The translations under genes and the position numbers were made by a program. Under the pieces are notes generated by a model that was not told where the DNA came from, searched no databases, and saw only the letters and a list, made by a program, of their open reading frames with translations. Positions 51,540-59,776 of a DNA stretch of 64,000 nucleotides are shown one piece after another (positions within the stretch are counted from its first letter, which is position 1; each line of letters starts with the position of its first letter). The DNA is from JAJDXO01 sp965207535 (GTDB lineage: Bacteria; Pseudomonadota; Alphaproteobacteria; Rhodospirillales; UBA2165), in contig CBDBMR010000017.1 of assembly GCA_965207535.1 (NCBI GenBank), forward strand, positions 310,001-374,000, written 5' to 3'.

Positions 51540-53366
51540 ATGACCGCTACCGGCACCAACCGGACCACCAACGCAAAACTTTTGGCTTGGGTCGAGGAGA
51601 TGGCGGGGCTTTGCCGGCCCGACCGGGTTCAGTGGTGTGACGGCTCCGAGGAGGAGTATCGGCAGCTCATCGATCAGATGTTGGCGTCCGGCACGCTGAT
51701 GAAACTCAGCGAAGAGAAGCGGCCCAATTCCTACCTGGCGCGGTCCGACCCGGACGATGTCGCGCGGGTCGAGGACCGGACGTTTATTTGCTCCAGGAAG
51801 CAGGAAGATGCGGGGCCAACCAACAATTGGGTCGATCCGGTGGAGATGAAGGAGACCATGAACGGTCTCTTCGACGGCGCCATGCGCGGCCGGACCATGT
51901 ATGTCATCCCCTTCTCCATGGGTCCCATCGGCTCCCACATCTCGCATATCGGGGTCCAGCTCACCGATTCGCCCTATGTCGCGGCGAGCATGAAGATCAT
52001 GACGCGGATGGGTCAGGAGGCGCTGGACGTTCTCGGCGACGGCGAGTTCGTACCGTGCATGCATTCCGTCGGCGCACCTCTTGAGGACGGGCGGGAAGAC
52101 GTGCCTTGGCCGTGCAACGAAACCAAATACATCGTCCAGTTTCCCGAAGAGCGGGCCATCTGGTCCTATGGGTCCGGCTATGGCGGCAATGCCCTCCTTG
52201 GAAAGAAGTGCTTCTCGCTCCGCATCGCCTCGGTCATGGCGCGGGACGAAGGCTGGCTCGCTGAACACATGCTGATTTTGGGCCTTGAGAGTCCCGAAGG
52301 CGAAAAGACCTATGTCGCCGCCGCCTTCCCGAGCGCCTGTGGCAAGACGAATCTGGCGATGATTATTCCGCCGGCAGGTTTCGACGGTTGGGAGGTTTCG
52401 ACCGTCGGCGACGATATCGCGTGGATCAAACCCGGCGAAGACGGCCGCCTCTATGCCATCAATCCGGAAGCCGGGTATTTCGGCGTCGTCCCCGGCACCT
52501 CTTCGAAGACCAATCGGAATGCCGTCAAGATGATGGAGCGGGACACCATTTTCACCAATGTCGCGCTGACCGATGACGGGGACGTGTGGTGGGAGGGTCA
52601 TGACGATCCGCCGCCGGATCATCTGATCGACTGGCGCGGCAACGACTGGACGCCGTCGTCCGAGGACAAGGCGGCTCACCCCAATGCCCGATTCACCTGC
52701 CCGACCACCCAATGTCCGACCTATTCGGACGATTGGGAGGACCCCAACGGCGTGCCGATCAGCGCTTTCATTTTTGGCGGACGCCTCAGCCACACCTTCC
52801 CCTTGGTCTATCAGTCGACCGACTGGCAGCACGGTGTGTATATGGCGGCGACCATGGGCTCGGAAGCGACTGCCGCCGCAGTCAACCAAGCGGCGATCCG
52901 CCGGGACCCGATGGCGATGCTGCCGTTCTGCGGCTACAACATGGCCGACTACTGGCGGCACTGGCTGGATCTCGGCAGCAAACTCGCCAACCCGCCGCCC
53001 ATCTTTCGGGTCAACTGGTTCCGCAAGGATGAGGACGGCGGCTTTGTTTGGCCGGGCTTCGGCGAAAATTTGCGGGTCATGCAGTGGATCGTCGACCGGG
53101 TGAACGGCAAGGCGGATGCGGTCGAGAGCCCGTTCGGCTTCATGCCGCGGCACCAGGACTTGAACTGGAAGGGCCTGGATTTCGGCGCCGATACATTCGC
53201 CAGTATCATGGACATCGATACCGCGGCGGGCCGCGCCGAGGCGGAAGCGCAGAAAGAACTCTTCGACAGCTTCGATGGCGCCCTCCCGGACGAGATGGAG
53301 ACCCAGCGCCGGGCCCTGATACAGCGGCTCGACGCGGCGCCGGAGGTCTGGCGGGTCGCCGGCTGA
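51540..53366 (+). CDS. pckG: Phosphoenolpyruvate carboxykinase (GTP)
   Basis: 608 residues, the size of GTP-type PEPCK; the ATP type is about 535. The kinase-1a loop FPSACGKTNLAMI near residue 265 and VGDDIAW near 292 are GTP-type marks, and FICSRKQEDAGPTNNWVDP near 83-101 and FSMGPIGSHISHIGVQLT near 122 agree. It makes PEP from oxaloacetate in gluconeogenesis. GGGAG precedes the start. It lies where alphaproteobacteria usually carry the unrelated ATP-type pckA, divergent from chvI. Confidence 0.95.
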   Translation: MTATGTNRTTNAKLLAWVEEMAGLCRPDRVQWCDGSEEEYRQLIDQMLASGTLMKLSEEKRPNSYLARSDPDDVARVEDRTFICSRKQEDAGPTNNWVDPVEMKETMNGLFDGAMRGRTMYVIPFSMGPIGSHISHIGVQLTDSPYVAASMKIMTRMGQEALDVLGDGEFVPCMHSVGAPLEDGREDVPWPCNETKYIVQFPEERAIWSYGSGYGGNALLGKKCFSLRIASVMARDEGWLAEHMLILGLESPEGEKTYVAAAFPSACGKTNLAMIIPPAGFDGWEVSTVGDDIAWIKPGEDGRLYAINPEAGYFGVVPGTSSKTNRNAVKMMERDTIFTNVALTDDGDVWWEGHDDPPPDHLIDWRGNDWTPSSEDKAAHPNARFTCPTTQCPTYSDDWEDPNGVPISAFIFGGRLSHTFPLVYQSTDWQHGVYMAATMGSEATAAAVNQAAIRRDPMAMLPFCGYNMADYWRHWLDLGSKLANPPPIFRVNWFRKDEDGGFVWPGFGENLRVMQWIVDRVNGKADAVESPFGFMPRHQDLNWKGLDFGADTFASIMDIDTAAGRAEAEAQKELFDSFDGALPDEMETQRRALIQRLDAAPEVWRVAG

Positions 53367-53383
53367 TTTGGGGAGATTGGGTC

Positions 53384-53794
53384 ATGGCAAATGTCAGCAT
53401 GAAAACGTCACTGCCGGTGGACGCCAAGCAGGTTTGGGAGGCAATCGGCAATTTCAATGCCTTGCCTTCCTGGCATCCCGCCATGGAATCCAGTGAGCTG
53501 GAGGACGGCGGCACCGTCCGGCGGATAACGGTGATGGGCGGCGGTGAAATCGTCGAGAAACTGGTCGCCCGCGACGAAGAGGAGCTGACCTACACCTATT
53601 CCATTGTTTCCTCGCCGCTGCCGGTGATCAATTACTCCGCAACCCTGAAGGTCACGCCGAATGAAAGCGGCGGTGCCGATGTGGAATGGTCCGGTCAGTT
53701 TGAACCGGCCCAGGGCGGCCCCGACGCAACGAAGGCGGTTCAGGACGTCTATCAGGCGGGGATGGACAATCTGAAAAAGATGTTCGGCGGCTAG
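53384..53794 (+). CDS. SRPBCC (Bet v1-like) family protein
   Basis: 136 residues from the ATG at 53384, with GGGGAG upstream; the longer frame runs back into pckG and is not coding. The START-like fold begins with SLPVDAKQVWEAIGNFNALPSWHPA, residues 9-33, and continues with the alternating strands typical of polyketide-cyclase-like proteins. It would bind a hydrophobic small molecule. It is 17 nt after pckG. Its TAG stop interlocks with that of the convergent transporter on one CTAG. Confidence 0.87.
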   Translation: MANVSMKTSLPVDAKQVWEAIGNFNALPSWHPAMESSELEDGGTVRRITVMGGGEIVEKLVARDEEELTYTYSIVSSPLPVINYSATLKVTPNESGGADVEWSGQFEPAQGGPDATKAVQDVYQAGMDNLKKMFGG

Positions 53795-54702
53795 CTCCAA
53801 ACCTCTCTGATCCGGACCCAGATACGTCCGTCGATAATGCCGAGGCCCATCATGATCAGGGCCGTACCCGCAATCTGCCGGGCGTCCAGCGTTTCACCCA
53901 GGACCGCCACTCCCAGCACGATGGCGCTGACCGGGATTAGAAAGGTGACCAGCAGCAGGTTCGTTGCGCCGGCCTCGGACAGGATTTTGAAGTAAATCGT
54001 GTAGGCGAGACTGGTGGACAGCACGGCGAGACCGATGATCGACGCCCACACCGCCCCGCTCGGTGCCGGCAAGGTCCAGGGCTCCTCGACGATAGCCGCG
54101 ACAACGGCAAGCACGGCGGCCGACGCCGTCAACTGGCCTGCCGCGGCATCGAACGGGCCCGCACCCAGCCGGGCAAACCGTTTTCCGAAGACTCCGGCAA
54201 AGGCATAGCTGACTGCCGCGCCGAGAACCGCCAGTTGTCCCCAGGTTCCGCCGCCCAATGCGCCGATTTCGGGCGACAGGATAACAACGACACCAACGAA
54301 TCCGGTGACCAGGCCCAGCATCCCCCGCACGGTCAGTTTTTCGTCGCGGGTCAGCAAATGGGCGACGATGATCGTGAACAGAGGGGTCGTTGCATTGAGC
54401 ACCGAGGCAAGAGCGCTCGAAATGTGAATCTGCCCCCAGGCGATCAGTGAAAACGGGACGATGTTGTTCAGGATCGCCATCCCCAAGTAGGCCAAGGCAA
54501 GGGGTACCGAGATTTTCATCGGCTTGCCGAATGCCGTCATCGCCACGTGCAGAACCAGGGCCGCGATGCCTACCCGCAGAAAGACGATCGTAAGGGTCGG
54601 AAGCTCGGGAACCGCAACCTCGACGAAGAAGAACGACCCGCCCCAAAGTACGGAGAGCGTAACGAGCAGCAACCAGATCTTGGCGTTGAGAGGGGCCGAC
54701 AC
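53791..54702 (-). CDS. DMT/EamA family transporter
   Basis: 303 residues with ten predicted membrane spans in two EamA repeats, the second starting after LAVLGAAVSYAFAGVFGKRFARLG near residue 155. Relatives export amino acids, nucleosides or other small metabolites; nothing shows the substrate here. It is convergent with the SRPBCC gene, the two stop codons sharing the palindrome at 53791-53794. Confidence 0.92.
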   Translation of the reverse strand: MSAPLNAKIWLLLVTLSVLWGGSFFFVEVAVPELPTLTIVFLRVGIAALVLHVAMTAFGKPMKISVPLALAYLGMAILNNIVPFSLIAWGQIHISSALASVLNATTPLFTIIVAHLLTRDEKLTVRGMLGLVTGFVGVVVILSPEIGALGGGTWGQLAVLGAAVSYAFAGVFGKRFARLGAGPFDAAAGQLTASAAVLAVVAAIVEEPWTLPAPSGAVWASIIGLAVLSTSLAYTIYFKILSEAGATNLLLVTFLIPVSAIVLGVAVLGETLDARQIAGTALIMMGLGIIDGRIWVRIREVWS

Positions 54703-54787
54703 GAGGGGTGGTCCAGCAGGGGTGCGTTAGAGGTGCCCAACCCTAACGGGGCGGGAACCCGCGGTCTTCCCGAAAGTTGCGGCCGCG

Positions 54788-55438
54788 TCAGGCAGCCGCG
54801 GTTTCCGCATCCCGGCGCTTGCGTTTTCCGTCCCGCCGCAGCTTGACCACATAGCGGTAGGCCAGGAGAACGAAAATAATGCTGCCGTAGATGACGGGCC
54901 TGGAAAAGTCCGCGCGGATCATCATATAGAAATGCACGACGCCCAAAACGGCGATGGGATAGATCAGCCAGTGAAGACGGGTCCACGCCCGTGCTCCCAT
55001 GCGCTTGATCATGCCCTTGGTGGAGGTCGCGGCGAGCGCCGCCATGGCCGTAAAGGCGATGATGCCGACGGTGATGAACGGGCGTTTCACCACGTCCTTC
55101 ACGAACTCGGCGAAGTCGAGCTGCAGGTTGAGCCCCACATAGCTGGATACATGCAGCACGCCGTAGAAGAAGGCGAACAGTCCGAGCATGCGCCGGTACG
55201 CGATCAGTTCCCGCTTTTTCAGGATATCGGCCAGGGGCCGCACGGAAAGGGTGATGATGATGAAGATCAGCGTCCAGTCGCCCAGCTCCCGGTCGAATTT
55301 CTGGACGGGATCGTCGGTCAGCAGCTTGGTGCCGAGCACCGTGTCGGAGTAGAGCGCATACAGCAGGTAGGCGAACGGCAGCAGGCTGGCAATGAACACC
55401 AGCGGCTTGAATATTCGCCGCGACGTCTTGGTATCCAT
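54788..55438 (-). CDS. msrQ: Heme-binding subunit MsrQ (YedZ)
   Basis: 216 residues with six membrane spans and the ferric-reductase-like heme-ligating histidines in LFAFFYGVLHVSSYVGL near residue 88 and RLHWLIYPIAVLGVVHFYM near 155. It passes electrons from the quinone pool to MsrP in the periplasm. It lies 10 nt downstream of msrP on the same strand. Confidence 0.95.
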   Translation of the reverse strand: MDTKTSRRIFKPLVFIASLLPFAYLLYALYSDTVLGTKLLTDDPVQKFDRELGDWTLIFIIITLSVRPLADILKKRELIAYRRMLGLFAFFYGVLHVSSYVGLNLQLDFAEFVKDVVKRPFITVGIIAFTAMAALAATSTKGMIKRMGARAWTRLHWLIYPIAVLGVVHFYMMIRADFSRPVIYGSIIFVLLAYRYVVKLRRDGKRKRRDAETAAA

Positions 55439-55448
55439 GGGACGTCGC

Positions 55449-56414
55449 CTAGTAGTTCTTGATTAGGTCCATCCCGGTGTAGAGACCTGCGACGTCGTCA
55501 TAGCCGTTGAACATCTTGGTCTCGATCTTGGGAGCAATGAGCGCCTTGAAGCCGCCTTCACCGGTAATCCGCCGCTCGCGCGCCTGGCTCCAGCGGGGAT
55601 GATCCCGGTTCGGATTGACGTTGGAATAGAAGCCGTATTCTCCCGGCGCCTGGATGTTCCAGGTCGTCGGAGGCAGTTCCTCGACGAAGTTGATCTTGAC
55701 GACGGATTTGATGCTCTTGAAGCCGTACTTCCACGGCACCACGAGGCGGATGGGCGCACCGTTCTGATTGGGCATGTCATCGCCATAGATGCCCACCGCC
55801 AATATGGTCAGCGGGTGCATCGCCTCGTCCATGCGCAGTCCTTCCACGTAGGGCCAATCCAGGATCGGGAGTTTCTGCTTCGGCATCTGCTCCGTATCGA
55901 CCAACGTCTCGAAGGCGACATATTTCGCTTTCGAGGTGGGCTCGAACCGCTTGATCAGATCTCCCAGAGGGAAGCCGACCCACGGGATCACCATGGACCA
56001 GGCCTCGACGCAGCGCAGCCGGTAGATGCGCTCCTCCAACCCGTGAGGCTTCAGGATGTCATCCAGATCGAAGGTGCCGGTCTTGGCCGCATGCCCGGCG
56101 ATTTCCACCGACCAGGGCCGGGGCTTCAGCGTATGGGCGTTTTTCTTGGGATCGGTCTTGCCGGTGCCGAATTCATAGAAATTGTTGTGCGAGGTGATCC
56201 CGTCCAGGGTCGTCGGCTTTTCCAACGTCTGGAATTTCGGATTCTTCTTCAGGTTCGTGAACGCCGCCCGGGCATCATTGGGAAATGCGGGCAGAAGCGC
56301 GGTTCCCCCGGCCGCCGCGGCGGCTGCCATGAAGGAGCGCCGGTTAAGGAAAAATTCCTTCGGCGTCACTTCCGATTCATGGGCGTCGGATGCTTTCTTG
56401 AATTTGATCAGCAT
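55449..56414 (-). CDS. msrP: Protein-methionine-sulfoxide reductase catalytic subunit MsrP
   Basis: 321 residues with a Tat signal: NRRSFMAAAAAAGGTALLPA at residues 24-43. The molybdopterin Cys is in LRCVEAWSMVIPWVGFPLG near residue 145. It repairs oxidised methionines in periplasmic proteins using electrons from MsrQ. A CGACAAA/TTTGTCG inverted repeat lies 85 nt before the start and may be an operator. Confidence 0.96.
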   Translation of the reverse strand: MLIKFKKASDAHESEVTPKEFFLNRRSFMAAAAAAGGTALLPAFPNDARAAFTNLKKNPKFQTLEKPTTLDGITSHNNFYEFGTGKTDPKKNAHTLKPRPWSVEIAGHAAKTGTFDLDDILKPHGLEERIYRLRCVEAWSMVIPWVGFPLGDLIKRFEPTSKAKYVAFETLVDTEQMPKQKLPILDWPYVEGLRMDEAMHPLTILAVGIYGDDMPNQNGAPIRLVVPWKYGFKSIKSVVKINFVEELPPTTWNIQAPGEYGFYSNVNPNRDHPRWSQARERRITGEGGFKALIAPKIETKMFNGYDDVAGLYTGMDLIKNY

Positions 56415-56498
56415 TTCCCGGTCTCCTGCTGGGCGGATGTCGACTACGCCCCATAAATAGCTTCGGGATTGAATTATTCCAGGTCAAATCCGGCGATT

Positions 56499-56513
56499 CG
56501 ACAAAATTTGTCG
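56499..56513. promoter_or_regulatory. Inverted repeat upstream of msrP
   Basis: CGACAAA and TTTGTCG surround a single A in the 217-base gap between polA and msrP, upstream of the msrP start. The compact dyad looks like a small regulator-binding site; the regulator is unknown. Confidence 0.45.
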
Positions 56514-56631
56514 TGAGTTACGAAAATGTAATCCGCCGGAAAGGCCCGAGCCACATTTTTGGCCCTATTTCTCCACCTTGTCCCAATCAACCGGCAAGGT
56601 CTTCCGCGCTTTCCCGTTCAGGCGCGCATTT

Positions 56632-59493
56632 TCAGTGTGCTTCGTCCCAGTTCCCGCCGAAGCCGGTGTCCACCGTCAGGGGAACGTCGAGGGTTGCCAC
56701 CCCTTCCATCACCGATTTGGCGAGTTCGGCGGTGGCGTCGACCTCGCTCTCCGGCACGTCGAAGATGAGCTCGTCGTGCACCTGCAACAGCATCCTGGCG
56801 CCCAGCCCGGCCTCTTTCAGCGCCGCCGGCATCCGGATCATCGCCCGCTTGATGATGTCGGCGGCGCCTCCCTGGAGAGGCGCGTTGATGGCGGCCCGCT
56901 CGGCGAAGCTCCGGTGCGACGGATTGCCGTCCTTGATGCCCGGCGTGTAGCATTTCCGGCCGAACAGGGTCGTCACATAGCCCTGCTCCCGGGCCATTTC
57001 CTTCGTCCGGTCCATATAGTCCTTGATGCCGGGATAACGCTCGAAGTAGGCGTCGATATAGGCCTTGGCGTCGCCGCGGGGGATGGCAAGCTGGCGGGCA
57101 AGGCCGAATGCCGAGATCCCGTAGATGATCCCGAAATTGATCGCCTTGGCCTGCCGCCGGATCATCGGGTCCATCCCGTCGACGGGCACGCCGAAGACCT
57201 GGCTGGCGGTCAAGGCGTGGATGTCCATGCCTTCCCTGAAAGCATCCTTCAGCACGTCGATGCCGGCCACATGGGCCAGGAGCCTGAGCTCGATCTGCGA
57301 GTAGTCGGCGCTCAACAGCACGCAGCCGTCCGACGGGACGAACGCCTGGCGAATCTTGCGTCCCTCCTCGGTCCGCACGGGAATGTTCTGGAGGTTGGGG
57401 TCGTTCGAGCTGAGCCGGCCGGTCGACGCGACGGCCTGTCCATAGGTGGTGTGCACCCGGCCGGTCTCCGGGTTGATCTGCTCGATCAGGGTGTCCGTAT
57501 AGGTGCTCTTGAGCTTGGCGAGCTGCCGCCAGTCGAGTACCCGGGCGGGCAGGTCGTGGCCCTCGGCCGCGAGGCCTTCCAGCACGTCGGCGCCGGTGCC
57601 GTAGGCCCCGGTCTTGGTTTTCTTGCCGCCCTCGAGACCCATCTCGTCAAACAGGATCTCGCCCAATTGCTTGGGGGACGCGATATTGAATTCATGGCCC
57701 GCCAGCTTGTGGATTTCGGTCTCCAGATCTCCGAGGCGCTTCTCGAAATCCTGGGACAGCTTCTTCAACACCTTGGCGTCGGCGCGGATGCCGGCGCGCT
57801 CCATGTCGGTCAGCACGCCGATCAGGGGCCTTTCCAGGGTCTCGTAAACGCTGACCATGCGGTCGGCGACGAGCCTGGGACGGAGCAGGCCATGAAGCCG
57901 GCCGGTGATGTCCGCGTCCTCCGCCGCATAGTCCAGCGCCTTGTCGAGGGTTACCTTGTCGAAGGTCACCTGCGATTTGCCCGACCCGGCCACGTCCTTG
58001 AACTTGATGGTCTGGTGGGAGAAATGCAGCTCCGCCAACTCGTCCATGCCGTGGCCATGTAGGCCGCCCTCGAGCACGTAGGACAGAATCATCGTGTCGT
58101 CGAACGGCCCGACATGGACGCCGTAGCGGGCGAAGATCTCGTTGTCGTACTTGATGTTGTGCCCGACCTTGAGAACCGCCGGGTCCTCGAGCAGGGGCTT
58201 CAGCATCTTGACCGCCTTGTCCCGCGGAATCTGCGGCACGTTCTCGGTGGTTTGGTTTTCACCGCCGTCCAGATCGAGGGTGGCCTGCTCCTCGCCCGCC
58301 ACATGGGCAACCGGGATGTAGCACGCCCTGTTCGGCCCCAGGGAGAGAGAGATGCCCACCAGTTCCGCCTGCATGGAATTAAGCGAGGTGGTCTCCGTGT
58401 CGACGGCGAAGCTCCCCTGCCCGGCCGCCTCCCTGATCCAGACCTGGAGCCGGTCCTCGGTTTGAACCAGCTCGTATCCATCGGCGATTTCGGAGGGCCT
58501 GGACGGCTTTTTCTTGGACTTCGGCGTTTGTTGCGCGGGCGCCTCGGATTTTGCCTCGGACTTCGACTCGGATTTTTTTGGGGGCTTCTTGTCCGGGATT
58601 GCGTCCGGATCGCCCCCGTATTGCTTGACCAGCGACTTGAATTCCTGCTCGGCCAGGAAATCCAGGAACTTGCCCGGATCCGGCTCCCGCAATGCGAGGT
58701 CCGACAGCGGCACCTCGACCGGAACGTCGGTCTTCAAGGTGACCAGTTCGCGCGACATGCGGGCGTCGTCGGCGCCGTCGATGAGCGACTGGCGCCGCTT
58801 GGGCTGTTTGATCTCTTCGGCGCGGGAAAGGATGTCGTCCAGCCCGCCATATTCCCCGACCAGCTGCGCCGCCGTCTTGATGCCGATCCCCGGCACGCCG
58901 GGCACGTTGTCCGTCGAATCGCCGGCCAGCGCCTGCACGTCGATGACCCGTTCAGGACCGACGCCGAACTTCTCGATCACCTGTTCGCGGCCGATGCGGA
59001 CATTCTTCATGGCGTCGAACATGGTGATCCGGTCGTCGACCAGCTGCATGAGGTCCTTGTCGGATGACACGATGGTGACCTCGGCGCCCGCATCCGCCGC
59101 CTGGCGGGCATAGGTCGCGATCAGGTCGTCCGCCTCGTAACCCGGCAGTTCGACGGCCGGCACGTTGAGCGCCTCGGTCGCCTCCCGGACCAGTGCGAAT
59201 TGGGGGATCAGGTCTTCGGGCGGCGGCGGCCGGTGGGCCTTGTAGTCGGCGTAGATTTCGTTGCGGAAGCTCTTGCGCGAGGTATCGAATATGACGGCGA
59301 TATGGTCGGCTTCCGTATCGTCGACCAGCTTGCGCAGCATCCGCGTGTAGATATAGACCGCATTGGTCGGCGTGCCATCCGAGCGGGTCATGGCGCTGCT
59401 GGAGACGCCCCTGGCGAAGAAGGCGCGGAAGATGAACCCCGATCCGTCGACCAGGAAGAGATGCCTGACGGAAGCTGCCCCCGCGTCAGCCAC
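56632..59493 (-). CDS. polA: DNA polymerase I
   Basis: 953 residues from the GTG at 59493, which overlaps the stop of the upstream zinc protein by one base; a longer frame upstream is not homologous. Three domains are visible: 5'-3' exonuclease (residues 1-310, with LPGYEADDLIATYARQA), 3'-5' exonuclease (about 370-560, FAVDTETTSLNSMQAELVG with the D-x-E motif intact) and the polymerase, with LSADYSQIELRLLAHVAGI, RRQAKAINFGIIYGISAFGL and QVHDELIFDVPE. It fills gaps and processes Okazaki fragments. Confidence 0.97.
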   Translation of the reverse strand: MADAGAASVRHLFLVDGSGFIFRAFFARGVSSSAMTRSDGTPTNAVYIYTRMLRKLVDDTEADHIAVIFDTSRKSFRNEIYADYKAHRPPPPEDLIPQFALVREATEALNVPAVELPGYEADDLIATYARQAADAGAEVTIVSSDKDLMQLVDDRITMFDAMKNVRIGREQVIEKFGVGPERVIDVQALAGDSTDNVPGVPGIGIKTAAQLVGEYGGLDDILSRAEEIKQPKRRQSLIDGADDARMSRELVTLKTDVPVEVPLSDLALREPDPGKFLDFLAEQEFKSLVKQYGGDPDAIPDKKPPKKSESKSEAKSEAPAQQTPKSKKKPSRPSEIADGYELVQTEDRLQVWIREAAGQGSFAVDTETTSLNSMQAELVGISLSLGPNRACYIPVAHVAGEEQATLDLDGGENQTTENVPQIPRDKAVKMLKPLLEDPAVLKVGHNIKYDNEIFARYGVHVGPFDDTMILSYVLEGGLHGHGMDELAELHFSHQTIKFKDVAGSGKSQVTFDKVTLDKALDYAAEDADITGRLHGLLRPRLVADRMVSVYETLERPLIGVLTDMERAGIRADAKVLKKLSQDFEKRLGDLETEIHKLAGHEFNIASPKQLGEILFDEMGLEGGKKTKTGAYGTGADVLEGLAAEGHDLPARVLDWRQLAKLKSTYTDTLIEQINPETGRVHTTYGQAVASTGRLSSNDPNLQNIPVRTEEGRKIRQAFVPSDGCVLLSADYSQIELRLLAHVAGIDVLKDAFREGMDIHALTASQVFGVPVDGMDPMIRRQAKAINFGIIYGISAFGLARQLAIPRGDAKAYIDAYFERYPGIKDYMDRTKEMAREQGYVTTLFGRKCYTPGIKDGNPSHRSFAERAAINAPLQGGAADIIKRAMIRMPAALKEAGLGARMLLQVHDELIFDVPESEVDATAELAKSVMEGVATLDVPLTVDTGFGGNWDEAH

Positions 59494-59666
59494 TAATGGC
59501 CCGCCCGGCTCTCGGCGCCGTCCGCGAGAACGAAGGTCCGGCTGCAATAGGGACAGACGACCTTGCCGTCGTCGTCCATGGTCAGGAAGACGCGGGGATG
59601 GCCCAGCGGTCCGCCGCCGCCGTCGCAGGCGATTGTGGCCGATGTGACCATGATGGGTTTTTCCAT
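59493..59666 (-). CDS. Small zf-CHCC domain protein
   Basis: 57 residues from the ATG at 59666; a 29-residue-longer start at 59753 is possible but the extension is not conserved-looking. It contains the CHCC zinc motif CDGGGGPLGHPRVFL...CPYCSRTF, related to mitochondrial NDUFS6. Bacterial relatives are small and of unknown function, often thought to bind zinc. Its TAG stop overlaps the polA GTG (TAGTG), so translation is probably coupled. Confidence 0.8.
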   Translation of the reverse strand: MEKPIMVTSATIACDGGGGPLGHPRVFLTMDDDGKVVCPYCSRTFVLADGAESRAGH

Positions 59667-59776
59667 ATCGTCGGTATCCACGGCCGCCTCCCGGGAGCCG
59701 GCGGTCCACGCCGGTCCGCCGAATTCCGCCAAATGAAGTGCGTGCACTCCCATTATCGGCGTGCGAATGATACCCC

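Noticed and set aside
50916..53153. 745-codon open frame on the minus strand opposite pckG
   Set aside because: Its residues are biased as in antisense frames and pckG is certain on the other strand.
56578..58062. 494-codon open frame opposite polA
   Set aside because: An antisense frame across the polymerase domain, without any family signature.
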